Shown: positions 41,581 to 49,611 of the stretch, piece after piece
How the letters are laid out: every line of letters starts with the position of its first letter
Numbering within the stretch: the stretch's first letter is position 1
Source of the DNA: DTU089 sp964421815
GTDB taxonomy: Bacteria; Bacillota; Clostridia; Oscillospirales; Acutalibacteraceae
Length of the DNA: 64,000 bases
Assembly (NCBI GenBank): GCA_964421815.1
Contig: CAYQYT010000005.1
Location: 1-64,000 of the forward strand
Reading direction: 5' to 3'
Program-made: the position numbers and the translations under genes
Notes under the pieces: model-generated
Seen by the model: only the letters and a program-made list of their open reading frames with translations
Databases searched by the model: none
What the model was told of the DNA's origin: nothing

Positions 41581-42591
41581 ATGAAAAAAGCAATGGCTCT
41601 GCTCCTTTGCGGATGCTTTTTGCTGACTGCGTGTTCCTGCGGTTTGAAAGAGGAAACAGCAACTGAATTTACTGCTATGGACACCCTTATAACCATAAGG
41701 GTGTCCAATAATAATGGGGGGCAGAATGAGGAAGTGTTAAAGGCTTTTACCGACAGAGTAAAGGAACTTGAGGCACTTTTTGATGCCAACAGTCAAAGCA
41801 GTGACGTTTCCCTGATTAACGGGGGAGATACAAAAGTACAGGTCAGCGAAGATACCGCCGCAATACTGAAAAAATCAATTTATGCAAGCACTCTCACCGA
41901 GGGGGCTTTCGATATTACGGTTATGCCCCTTTTGAAACTTTGGGGTTTTGATAACGGCAATTACTGTGTTCCCAAAAAAGAAGATATAAAAAATGCTTTG
42001 GAAAATGTGGGTGCCCACGGAATTTCCCTTGAGGGAAAAACCGTAACAAAACAGAAGAATACCCAAATATCCCTGGGGGGAATTGCCAAGGGTTATGTGG
42101 GGGATGAACTTTTGAAAATCGCCGAGGAGATGGGTATTAGCGGGGTAATCTCTCTTGGGGGGAATATCGTCCTTTGCGGAGAAAATACTCAAAAGGGCAG
42201 TTGGACCGTGGGGGTTAAAAATCCCGTGGATACCGAGTCCCTCGTTTGTACCTTTAAGCATAAAGGAAATGTGAGCATAGTAACCTCCGGGGGCTATGAA
42301 AGAAGTTTTACGAAGGACGGAAAAACATACCACCATATTATTGATACGAAAACGGGGGAACCCGCCGAAACCGACCTTCTGAGCGTAACGGTAATAGGGG
42401 AGGATGGTGCTCTGTGCGATGCCTTTTCAACGGCGCTTTTTGTAATGGGAAAGGAAAAAGCCGTTAAGTTCGCAGAGAAACATAACGACTTTGAATTCAT
42501 TTTTATTACAGAAAATAAGGAAATAATCAAAACGGATGATGTGGAGGATTTTGAAATTCTTTCGGAGGATTTCAGATTAACTGACAAATAA
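41581..42591 (+). CDS. apbE: FAD:protein FMN transferase (ApbE lipoprotein)
   Basis: ApbE attaches FMN to threonine of flavoproteins such as RnfG/NqrC subunits. The 336-residue protein has a lipoprotein signal MKKAMALLLCGCFLLTAC (lipobox LTAC), FTAMDTLITIRV, the LGGIAKGYVGDELLK motif, ISLGGNIVLCGEN and the HHIIDTKTGEPA region with DAFSTALFVMG. It sits one base after the mltG stop and ends by overlapping hemW on the opposite strand by 20 bases. Confidence 0.94.
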   Translation: MKKAMALLLCGCFLLTACSCGLKEETATEFTAMDTLITIRVSNNNGGQNEEVLKAFTDRVKELEALFDANSQSSDVSLINGGDTKVQVSEDTAAILKKSIYASTLTEGAFDITVMPLLKLWGFDNGNYCVPKKEDIKNALENVGAHGISLEGKTVTKQKNTQISLGGIAKGYVGDELLKIAEEMGISGVISLGGNIVLCGENTQKGSWTVGVKNPVDTESLVCTFKHKGNVSIVTSGGYERSFTKDGKTYHHIIDTKTGEPAETDLLSVTVIGEDGALCDAFSTALFVMGKEKAVKFAEKHNDFEFIFITENKEIIKTDDVEDFEILSEDFRLTDK

Positions 42592-43681
42592 CACCGTTTG
42601 AAAGAAGAAAACCCTTTCTTGTAAGGGAAAGTCTTTCTCCGTCAAAATCAATTAAGCCTTGTTCCTTGAGGAACGGGGCTTTTTCATTTATCTTTTCTAA
42701 AGGTGTTTCTCCGTAAAGTTCTTTTAATCGGGAGAGTCTTAAACCATCTTTCAGTCTTAATCGGAGCATTATGTATTCCTCCGAGTCACCGCCCGGGGAA
42801 TCAAAAATCGCCTTTTCGCCATTAATGAATTTCTCCGTGTCACTTTCAAAATAGAACCTTTTTCCGTCAATGTAAGAATGGGCACCGGGGCCAAGTCCTA
42901 AATAGTTTTCCAAATTCCAATATTTTGTGTTATGACGGCTTTCAAAACCTTTTTTTGCAAAGTTTGAAATCTCGTAATGGCAAAATCCCGCGTTCTCAAG
43001 AGTATCGGCGCATTGGTTGTAAAATTCCACCGTCAAATCATCGTCGGGAAAATCATATTTTTCGTGATTCTTATAAAAATGAGTTCCTTCTTCGATTTTC
43101 AGCATATATGCACTTACGTGGGGAACACCGCTCTCTACAACAAAGTCAAGGGTTTCCTTTAAACTTTCCCTTGTCTGGTGGGGGATTCCCAACATAACAT
43201 CAAGGGAAATGTTACTTATTCCGTTTTCATTTAACAGATTGATTACTTCAATAACTCTGTCCTTTCCCGAAGTTCTGCCGAGAACTTTTCTTTCCCTGTC
43301 AACTGCGGATTGAAGTCCAAGAGAAATTCTGTTAACCCCCGCTTTTAAAAGGTGGGGGAGTATGCTTTCAATGTGGGAGTTGGGGTTGCACTCAACGGTT
43401 ATTTCCCCTTTGTCCGAGATGTTGAATTGCTTTTTGGCGGCAGTGATGATTCTGTAAAGGTCATCGCCCTCTAAAACTGAGGGAGTGCCCCCGCCGAGAT
43501 AAAGGGTGTCCGCTGTGAAAGGTTTTTTGACAAATTCATTCACTCGTGAAAGGGTTTCAATCTCGTCAATAAGTGCCTGTACATAGGATTTTACCCCATC
43601 ATTTTTGCAGATGTAGGAATAGAAGTCACAGTATGGACATTTGGATTTGCAAAAAGGTATGTGAATGTATATTCCCGACAA
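42572..43681 (-). CDS. hemW: Radical SAM heme chaperone HemW
   Basis: HemW is the radical SAM protein, related to coproporphyrinogen III dehydrogenase, that handles heme. The 369-residue protein starts at TTG 43681 after GGGAGGG and shows IHIPFCKSKCPYCDFYSY with the three cluster cysteines, TLYLGGGTPSVLEGDDL, VECNPNSHIESI, RISLGLQSAVDRERKVLGR and GLGPGAHSYIDGKRF. Only the HemW-type CxxxCxxC is present, without the fourth Cys of HemN. The stop lies within the end of apbE. Confidence 0.94.
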   Translation of the reverse strand: MSGIYIHIPFCKSKCPYCDFYSYICKNDGVKSYVQALIDEIETLSRVNEFVKKPFTADTLYLGGGTPSVLEGDDLYRIITAAKKQFNISDKGEITVECNPNSHIESILPHLLKAGVNRISLGLQSAVDRERKVLGRTSGKDRVIEVINLLNENGISNISLDVMLGIPHQTRESLKETLDFVVESGVPHVSAYMLKIEEGTHFYKNHEKYDFPDDDLTVEFYNQCADTLENAGFCHYEISNFAKKGFESRHNTKYWNLENYLGLGPGAHSYIDGKRFYFESDTEKFINGEKAIFDSPGGDSEEYIMLRLRLKDGLRLSRLKELYGETPLEKINEKAPFLKEQGLIDFDGERLSLTRKGFLLSNGVICQLI

Positions 43682-43719
43682 AATCTTTCCCTCCCGTAGT
43701 ATTTTTCGGGAGTATTATA

Positions 43720-43923
43720 CTATTTCTCCGTTTTATTTTCAACTGCCTCAATCCGTCTTTTTACATATTTGTTTTTGCATCCGCCTGCATCATGGCAGTT
43801 ACATTTGTGATAGTAAAGACAGCGGATTTTCTTGTTTCCGCTTAAAAATCGGATTTCCTCAATAATAACGTTTTTATCCACCACGGGGCAGTATTGTTGG
43901 TAAGTAAAAGAATGTCTGTTCAT
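43720..43923 (-). CDS. Small cysteine-rich protein, unknown function
   Basis: The 67-residue product starts at ATG 43923 after GAGG and contains five cysteines: one in YQQYCPVVDK and four in CLYYHKCNCHDAGGC, with two histidines. The spacing suggests a zinc-binding site. Short proteins of this kind occur in many Clostridia, but I know no function. It lies 38 bases upstream of hemW on the same strand and may be co-transcribed. Confidence 0.62.
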   Translation of the reverse strand: MNRHSFTYQQYCPVVDKNVIIEEIRFLSGNKKIRCLYYHKCNCHDAGGCKNKYVKRRIEAVENKTEK

Positions 43924-44076
43924 AAGCACCTCGTTAACATAAATTTTTTCATTGCCGAACCGGATTGTGTACGGCTTTCTTCGACTATAATAATTATGCA
44001 CTTTAATTGTGTTTAATAATCTGTAATAAATTTAATTTTCTTTGAATATTAATAAATGTATTAAAAACAGAGGGGC

Positions 44077-44304
44077 GTGGAAAAAATTAACGGGCTTCGC
44101 GGTTATTCTAAAATCAAAAAAATGAGTGAAAAAGAATTGCTTTATGCGGATATAGAAGAAATCAGATTCTTGATTAAACTTGCATATTTTAAGTTTTCAG
44201 AGGAATCGGAAAAAGAGCTCGTTGAGTCTGCAATACTGGAGTTACGCAGTCTTGAAATTAAGCATGCGTATCTGTTGAATAGATTAAAGGAAGTGGAGAA
44301 ATGA
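44077..44304 (+). CDS. DUF2508 (YaaL-like) small protein
   Basis: The 75-residue protein resembles YaaL/DUF2508: a helical hairpin with DIEEIRFLIKLAYFKFSEES, ELVESAILELRSLEIKHAYL. In Bacillus subtilis yaaL lies between recR and bofA; here it precedes bofA, overlapping its start. The GTG at 44077 has AGAGGGG almost touching it, so the true start could be ATG 44122. Function is unknown. Confidence 0.7.
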   Translation: MEKINGLRGYSKIKKMSEKELLYADIEEIRFLIKLAYFKFSEESEKELVESAILELRSLEIKHAYLLNRLKEVEK

Positions 44305-44546
44305 TATATTTTGCCGGTGTTTTACTCCTGATTGCTGCATTGGTAATTTTTAAATCAAGCGGCAGTTTTTTTAAGGCTTTTTTTACAAGCGCACTCGGTG
44401 GAGTCGGAGCGTTGTGTGCTGTTTGGGCGGTAAGTTATTTTGTGCCGCTTTCATTGGGTGTTAATGTTTTTTCCTTAGTTTTCAGTGTGCTTTTTTCTGT
44501 TCCGGGAGTCGTCTTTTTGCTTCTTTGCAAAGCATTTGTTATATAA
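44301..44546 (+). CDS. BofA-like pro-sigma-K processing inhibitor family protein
   Basis: The 81-residue membrane protein has two or three helices, with the BofA pattern GGVGALCAVWAVSYF, then LGVNVFSLVFSVLFSVPGVVFLLL. BofA inhibits the SpoIVFB protease in sporulating Bacilli. The ATG overlaps the stop of the DUF2508 gene. Its presence suggests descent from a spore-forming lineage; a sporulation role here is not shown. Confidence 0.75.
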   Translation: MIYFAGVLLLIAALVIFKSSGSFFKAFFTSALGGVGALCAVWAVSYFVPLSLGVNVFSLVFSVLFSVPGVVFLLLCKAFVI

Positions 44547-44593
44547 TCCAAAAATAATGTATATATATTATATATTTTTTTGCTATGTTACAA

Positions 44594-44622
44594 TTGATTT
44601 TAGCGTAATTTTAGTGTAATAT
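44594..44622 (+). promoter_or_regulatory. Promoter of glgP
   Basis: TTGATT (44594-44599), 17 bases, TAATAT (44617-44622) lies 56 bases before ATG 44678. The AT-rich palindromic stretch with seven T at about 44554-44580 upstream may terminate the bofA message. Confidence 0.55.
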
Positions 44623-44677
44623 GTATAATGTAGTAGTGAAAAACGGCTGTTTTTCAAATAATTTTTGGAGGATTTGT

Positions 44678-47086
44678 ATGAATTATAAGCTTACAAAAAA
44701 GCAAGCAAAAGAAATGCTTGAAAATAAACTTCTCCACTTTTTCGGTATCTCTACGGAGAATGCGACCTATGAACAATATTACAAGGCAGTTACCATGATT
44801 GTACGTGATATGATGGCACAGGGCAGAGCGGAACAGAGCAAAAAAGCCGACGAGGACGGGACAAAGCGTGTATATTATCTTTCAATGGAATTCCTTATGG
44901 GACGTTCTTTGAAAAACACCCTTTTCAACCTTAATCTTACCAATACATTCGAAAGTGTTTTAAAGGATTACGGAATAAAGCTTGATAATCTTTACGAATG
45001 TGAGCCGGATGCGGGCTTGGGTAACGGCGGTCTGGGACGTCTTGCGGCATGCTACCTTGACGGTCTTGCAACCCAGGGCTATTCCGCAAGGGGTTATTCC
45101 ATCCTTTATGAATACGGAATTTTCCGTCAGAAACTCATTGAGGGCAGGCAGACGGAACTCCCGGATAACTGGCTCCCCGGCGGCGAGGTATGGTTAATGC
45201 CCCGTGAAAGCAGTGCGGTGGACATTTGTTTTGAGGGAACACTCAAAGAGTCCTGGGACAACCAATACCACCACGTAGAAATTGAAAACGGAAATGTTAT
45301 TCAGGCAGTTCCCTACGATATGTTTGTTGCGGGTAAGGACGGCAAGGGCATAAGCTGTCTGCGCCTTTGGAGTGCAAAAGCCCCCGAATTCGATATGAAA
45401 TCCTTTAACCAAGGTGCTTTTATGCGTTCAATGGAACGTCAGGCAATGGCGGAGGTTATCAGCAAGGTTCTTTACCCCATGGATAATCATCCCGAGGGAA
45501 AATCTTTGAGACTTCGTCAGCAGTATTTCCTTGTTTCCGCTTCCGTTCAGGACATTGTCCGTCACCATCTGCGTGAATACGGCACCGTTGACAATCTTCC
45601 CGAAAAAGTTGCAATCCATATTAACGACACCCATCCCACCATGGCGATTCCCGAACTTATGAGAATTCTGCTTGACGAGTGCGGATACGGTTGGGACGAT
45701 GCTTGGAGAATTGTTACAAATACCGTTGCCTACACTAACCACACGGTTATGAGCGAGGCTCTCGAATGTTGGAGCGAGGAACTTGTAAGACGTCTTATTC
45801 CCCGTATATACAATATTATAAAGGAAATTGACAACCGCTTCCGTGCATACGTTTGGGAAAGCACCCACGATGCAGGCTATGTTGAGCGTACCGCAATTAT
45901 TTCCGGCGGAGCAGTTCGTATGGCAAACCTTTGCGTTGCCGCAAGCCATAAGGTTAACGGCGTTTCCGCTCTCCACAGTCAGATTCTTAAAGATACACTC
46001 TTTAACGATTTTTATAAACTCACTCCCGATAAGTTTACTAATGTTACAAACGGTATTGCTCACAGACGTTGGCTCTGCCAGGCAAACCCGGAACTTACAA
46101 AATATCTCACGGAACTTTTGGGCAGCGATAAATTCGTTTACGATGCGGAGTATCTTTCAAAACTTGCAGATTTCAAGGATGATGAGGAAGTTCTCAAAAG
46201 AATCGGTGAAATTAAGAAAGCCAACAAGGAAGCATTTGCAAAACATATTAAGAAAACTACGGGAGTTGTACTTGACACAAATTCAATTTTTGATGTTCAG
46301 GTTAAAAGGCTCCATGAGTATAAACGTCAGCACCTCAATGCTCTTAACATTGTTTCCGAGTACCTTGCAATTAAGGAAAATCCCGACGGGGATTTCGTTC
46401 CGAAGACCTATATTTTCGGTGCAAAGGCGGCTCCCGGTTACTATGTGGCACAGAGAATTATCAGCTTCATTCTCGCTCTGGGTGAAATGATTGACAAAGA
46501 CCCGGATGTAAAGGGACGGCTTAAAGTTTTCTATGTTGAGGATTACAATGTTACAAATGCCGAAAGACTTATGCCCGCTGCGGATGTTTCCGAGCAGATT
46601 TCCCTTGCAGGTAAAGAAGCAAGCGGTACGGGTAATATGAAACTTATGATGAACGGTGCTCTTACAATCGGTACTCTTGACGGTGCAAATGTTGAAATCC
46701 ACGAATCCGTCGGGGATGAAAATATGTTCCTCTTCGGCATGAAAACCCCCGAGGTTAACGAACTCCGTAACAGCGGCTACAATCCCTTGAATTATTACAA
46801 TAACAACCCCGAACTCCGCAAGGTTATTGACTTTATTAACAGTAACGGAATAGACGGAAAGGATTTCTCCGATATTGCGGGTACGATTATTCATCATGAT
46901 CCTTTTATGGTTCTTGCGGATTTTGCTGATTATCAAAGAGCACAGAAAAAAGTGAGAGAAACATATCTTGACGAGAAAAAGTGGAACAGAATGTCACTTC
47001 TCAATATTGCGTATTCAGGCAGATTTGCCGCAGACAGAGCAATCAATGAATATGCAAGAAATATATGGAATACACAAAAAATATAA
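44678..47086 (+). CDS. glgP: Glycogen/starch/alpha-glucan phosphorylase
   Basis: GlgP releases glucose 1-phosphate from alpha-1,4-glucans using phosphate and PLP. ATG 44678 follows TTTGGAGGA; the product is 802 residues. It has YYLSMEFLMGRSL, PDAGLGNGGLGRLAACYLDG, HINDTHPTMAIPELMRILLD, TNGIAHRRWL and the PLP-Lys motif GKEASGTGNMKLMMNGALTI, followed by GTLDGANVEI. Length and motifs are normal. It is transcribed alone; the terminator after it overlaps the next promoter. Confidence 0.96.
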   Translation: MNYKLTKKQAKEMLENKLLHFFGISTENATYEQYYKAVTMIVRDMMAQGRAEQSKKADEDGTKRVYYLSMEFLMGRSLKNTLFNLNLTNTFESVLKDYGIKLDNLYECEPDAGLGNGGLGRLAACYLDGLATQGYSARGYSILYEYGIFRQKLIEGRQTELPDNWLPGGEVWLMPRESSAVDICFEGTLKESWDNQYHHVEIENGNVIQAVPYDMFVAGKDGKGISCLRLWSAKAPEFDMKSFNQGAFMRSMERQAMAEVISKVLYPMDNHPEGKSLRLRQQYFLVSASVQDIVRHHLREYGTVDNLPEKVAIHINDTHPTMAIPELMRILLDECGYGWDDAWRIVTNTVAYTNHTVMSEALECWSEELVRRLIPRIYNIIKEIDNRFRAYVWESTHDAGYVERTAIISGGAVRMANLCVAASHKVNGVSALHSQILKDTLFNDFYKLTPDKFTNVTNGIAHRRWLCQANPELTKYLTELLGSDKFVYDAEYLSKLADFKDDEEVLKRIGEIKKANKEAFAKHIKKTTGVVLDTNSIFDVQVKRLHEYKRQHLNALNIVSEYLAIKENPDGDFVPKTYIFGAKAAPGYYVAQRIISFILALGEMIDKDPDVKGRLKVFYVEDYNVTNAERLMPAADVSEQISLAGKEASGTGNMKLMMNGALTIGTLDGANVEIHESVGDENMFLFGMKTPEVNELRNSGYNPLNYYNNNPELRKVIDFINSNGIDGKDFSDIAGTIIHHDPFMVLADFADYQRAQKKVRETYLDEKKWNRMSLLNIAYSGRFAADRAINEYARNIWNTQKI

Positions 47087-47123
47087 TCCATTTTCGGCTT
47101 TTTGACGAATTTGAAACAAGTCG

Positions 47124-47157
47124 GTGCATTTGCTTTAAAATGCACTTGACTTTTTTC
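47124..47157 (+). terminator. Terminator after glgP
   Basis: GTGCATTT (47124-47131) pairs with AAATGCAC (47138-47145) and is followed by TTGACTTTTTTCATTTTTT. The T-tract contains the -35 box of the next gene. Confidence 0.65.
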
Positions 47158-47174
47158 ATTTTTTAGAGTAATCT
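47146..47174 (+). promoter_or_regulatory. Promoter of repeat-linker protein A
   Basis: TTGACT (47146-47151), 17 bases, TAATCT (47169-47174). The same -10 box, TAATCT, and spacing recur upstream of the paralogue at 48379-48407. Confidence 0.55.
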
Positions 47175-47240
47175 AAAGATACTGAAAATAATGTGTTATT
47201 GTACATACAGTACCACAAAGTTGAAAGGGGTATCATACCA

Positions 47241-48299
47241 ATGAAAAATTCTGATATGAAGATTATTGCTATAATTCTCAGTATAGCTCTCTTCTTCACA
47301 ATCGTAACAAGCAACGCAGTTTCCATTGCTTCCGTTGTTTTCCTTGCAAAAGGTGAAACCGCACAGACCGGTACTGCAGGTGCAGGCGGCGATTCTACAA
47401 GCACAGGTGACAACAGCGCTACAAACGGCGGTTCAACAGTAACTCCCGCAGACAACGGCGGTTCAACAGTAACTCCCGCAGACAACGGTGGTTCAGCAAC
47501 AACTCCTGCGGACAATGGCGGTTCAGCAGCAACTCCCGCAGGCAACAGCGGTTCAAATGCATCCACTCCCGCAGGCAACGGTGGTTCAAATGCATCCACT
47601 CCCGCAAATAACGGCGGTTCTTCAAACGGTTCCTCCGGCGGCTCAAATGCTGCAACAAGTAAGATTGACAAAGAAGCTCTTGCAATGTACCAGAAGGCTT
47701 CCAAAGACATCTGTCAGAAGGCTGTTGCCGGTTATACAAAGAAGGGCTGGCAGGCTATTGAAGGCGACCTTCAACTCAGCAAAGGTCAGAGCATTGCAGG
47801 TACTCTTAAGAACCTTATCATGGGATTTATGACACAGGAAGCCGATGCTGAAGAGAAAATCAACGCTAAAGGTTCTGACGACGCTAAAAACCGTATGGTT
47901 CCCGGCGACTGCTCAGAGAGTTACCTCGAAAGCGTTACAAAGACAACAAAGGGTAATAACTACGTTATCACAATCATTATGAAAGATCAGGTTAACCCCT
48001 CTTATAATGATGCTGACGGTCTTGTAAGAATGTCCAAGGAATTCCTTGATATTAAGGATGTTCAGGATACTGTTAAAAACGATGCAACCGTTTCAAAGGT
48101 TGTTAAGAGTGTTGACGGAACAATTACCTATAAGGCATATAAGATTACTGCCGAAATGACAAAGGACGGTAAGTTCGTTTCCATCACTCACTACGGTGTA
48201 GGCGACATTAAAGCACACGTTAATGCGGCTATTGTTGGCGAACTTGACGCTTCCGGTGCTCTTTCATTCAATGCAAGATACTACGACTTTAAATACTGA
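47241..48299 (+). CDS. Membrane-anchored repeat-linker protein A, unknown function
   Basis: I do not recognise a family. The 352-residue product (start ATG 47241) has a short cytoplasmic MKNSDMK, one membrane helix or signal anchor (IIAIILSIALFFTIVTSNAV), a Gly/Ser/Thr/Pro linker and a C-terminal domain of about 200 residues. The linker holds six imperfect units of 10-11 residues (residues 62-123, core NGGS-x-x-TPA). The C-terminal domain includes AKGSDDAKNR and KAYKITAEMTKDGKFVSITHYG and is shared with the next gene. Both are probably extracytoplasmic, tethered to the membrane. Confidence 0.72.
   Translation: MKNSDMKIIAIILSIALFFTIVTSNAVSIASVVFLAKGETAQTGTAGAGGDSTSTGDNSATNGGSTVTPADNGGSTVTPADNGGSATTPADNGGSAATPAGNSGSNASTPAGNGGSNASTPANNGGSSNGSSGGSNAATSKIDKEALAMYQKASKDICQKAVAGYTKKGWQAIEGDLQLSKGQSIAGTLKNLIMGFMTQEADAEEKINAKGSDDAKNRMVPGDCSESYLESVTKTTKGNNYVITIIMKDQVNPSYNDADGLVRMSKEFLDIKDVQDTVKNDATVSKVVKSVDGTITYKAYKITAEMTKDGKFVSITHYGVGDIKAHVNAAIVGELDASGALSFNARYYDFKY
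47424..47609 (+). repeat. In-frame tandem repeat, six units of 30-33 bases
   Basis: Units encode NGGSTVTPAD twice, NGGSATTPAD, NGGSAATPAG, then two 11-residue units of the NASTPA kind. The first two units are nearly identical as DNA, so slippage could change copy number while keeping the frame. Confidence 0.85.
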
Positions 48300-48314
48300 T
48301 TGAATTGTTGAGGT

Positions 48315-48341
48315 GGCTCCCGAAAGGGAGCCGTCTTTTTT
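48315..48341 (+). terminator. Terminator after repeat-linker protein A
   Basis: GGCTCCC-GAAA-GGGAGCC (48315-48332) is followed by GTCTTTTTTAT. Confidence 0.85.
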
Positions 48342-48378
48342 ATACAAGGGCATGCTATTGTTTTTATGTAAATACATA

Positions 48379-48407
48379 TTGACATTTTCTGTAAATTAGT
48401 TTAATCT
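48379..48407 (+). promoter_or_regulatory. Promoter of repeat-linker protein B
   Basis: TTGACA (48379-48384), 17 bases, TAATCT (48402-48407), closely matching the promoter of paralogue A. The leader is about 55 bases. Confidence 0.6.
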
Positions 48408-48466
48408 TATGATATGGAAAAAATGCGCTTCAGATTTTAACGGCGCAAATGAAAGAGGTTAAACTT

Positions 48467-49492
48467 ATGAAAAGCTCAGATTTAAAGATTATAGCTGTGA
48501 TTCTCAGCATCGCTCTTGTTTTCACGGTTATAGCAAGCAGTGCGGTTTCGGTTGCGTCAATCGTATTCCTCGCTAAGAATAATATTACGGCAACTTCCGC
48601 AGGGGAACAGACCCAACAGGGAACTGCAACCTCCGACGGCAGTTCCGGCACAACTCCCGACGGCAGCACGGGCGGAAGTTCGACCGAGGACACTGCTTCA
48701 ACAGGCGATACCTCATCAACGGGTGACACCGCTTCAACCGGCGGTACGGCTTCAACGGGCGGTACGGCTTCAACGGGAGACACCGCATCAACGGGCGGCA
48801 GCACTTCAACCGGCGACACCGCGTCAACAGGCGGCTCCGGTAGTTCAGGTTCTTCAACAACTGCATCCTGGGACAAGGCAAAAACCTTTAATTTCTATAA
48901 GGAAGCTGCTCACAAGATTTCCGCAAACGGCATTGCGGGCTACGATAAAATCGAATGGCAGGAACTTAAAGACCTCAAGGTTGGTAGCATCGGAAGTGTT
49001 GTTCAACCGTTCATTGATAAATTTATGACAACAAAAGAAGAGGCAGAGGTTAAGACTAACGCAAAGGGCTCCGACGAAGCAAAAAGACGTTTCCCCGACT
49101 GCACTCTTACTGACCTTTCTAAAGTTGTAAAGGCAGAAAAGAAAGACCTTGCCAACGGCAACTATGAAATCACAATCATTATGGCTGACGAAGATACACC
49201 CATGAACAAGCAGTCAAGTTTCCTTGCACAAGTTACAAACTCCGTTCTTTTCTGGGAAGATATTGAGGAAACAATCAAAAACGATGTTCCCGTTGTAAGT
49301 GCAATCAACAGCCGTTCCGTAAACTACAAGGGTTACAGAATTACCGCCGAAATGACAAAGGACGGCAAGTTCGTAAAACTCGGCCACTACGCAACAGTAT
49401 ATATTACTGCAAACGCAAAAATCACCGTTGTTACCCTTGACGTAGGCGGTACTCTCTACAACAACTGCGAATACTCAAACTTCAAATACTGA
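48467..49492 (+). CDS. Membrane-anchored repeat-linker protein B, unknown function
   Basis: This is a tandem paralogue of the preceding gene. The 341-residue product (start ATG 48467 after AGAGG) has the same MKxSDxKIIAxILSIAL anchor, a different linker made of eight six-residue (D/G)TASTG units (residues 75-122), and the shared C-terminal domain (YRITAEMTKDGKFVKLGHYA; ending SNFKY, compared with YDFKY in A). Anchor and C-terminal domain are conserved while the linker has been replaced. It has its own promoter and terminator. Function is unknown; the arrangement suggests a variable spacer holding a folded domain off the membrane. Confidence 0.72.
   Translation: MKSSDLKIIAVILSIALVFTVIASSAVSVASIVFLAKNNITATSAGEQTQQGTATSDGSSGTTPDGSTGGSSTEDTASTGDTSSTGDTASTGGTASTGGTASTGDTASTGGSTSTGDTASTGGSGSSGSSTTASWDKAKTFNFYKEAAHKISANGIAGYDKIEWQELKDLKVGSIGSVVQPFIDKFMTTKEEAEVKTNAKGSDEAKRRFPDCTLTDLSKVVKAEKKDLANGNYEITIIMADEDTPMNKQSSFLAQVTNSVLFWEDIEETIKNDVPVVSAINSRSVNYKGYRITAEMTKDGKFVKLGHYATVYITANAKITVVTLDVGGTLYNNCEYSNFKY
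48689..48832 (+). repeat. In-frame tandem repeat, eight units of 18 bases
   Basis: Each unit encodes (D/G)-T-x-S-T-G, with six of eight reading TASTG. The DNA units diverge mostly at third positions. The whole array is in frame with the repeat-linker protein B gene. Confidence 0.85.
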
Positions 49493-49510
49493 TAATCGGT
49501 AAAGTCGGAC

Positions 49511-49550
49511 GGGGCTGTAAAAAACGAAAGTTTTTTACAGCCCCTTTTTG
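49511..49550 (+). terminator. Terminator after repeat-linker protein B
   Basis: A perfect 15-base stem with loop GAAA (49511-49544; GGGGCTGT outer arm) is followed by TTTTTG. It shares the AAAAAC-GAAA-GTTTTT core with 15599 and 28431. Confidence 0.88.
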
Positions 49551-49611
49551 TGTTGCCTTTTTGATAGGTATGTGCTACAATGAAAACGATAATTGTTTAC
49601 GGAGGGGTACT

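Noticed and set aside
47156..47739. Long open frames antisense to the repeat region of protein A, with PPLSAGV-type repeats
   Set aside because: They mirror the in-frame repeat of the real gene and have no start signals.
47424..48832. Possible CRISPR array
   Set aside because: Units are 18 or 30-33 bases, contiguous without spacers, in frame and inside genes.
48430..48876. Antisense open frame with PVEAVPPVEA repeats
   Set aside because: It is the shadow of the 18-base repeat in repeat-linker protein B.
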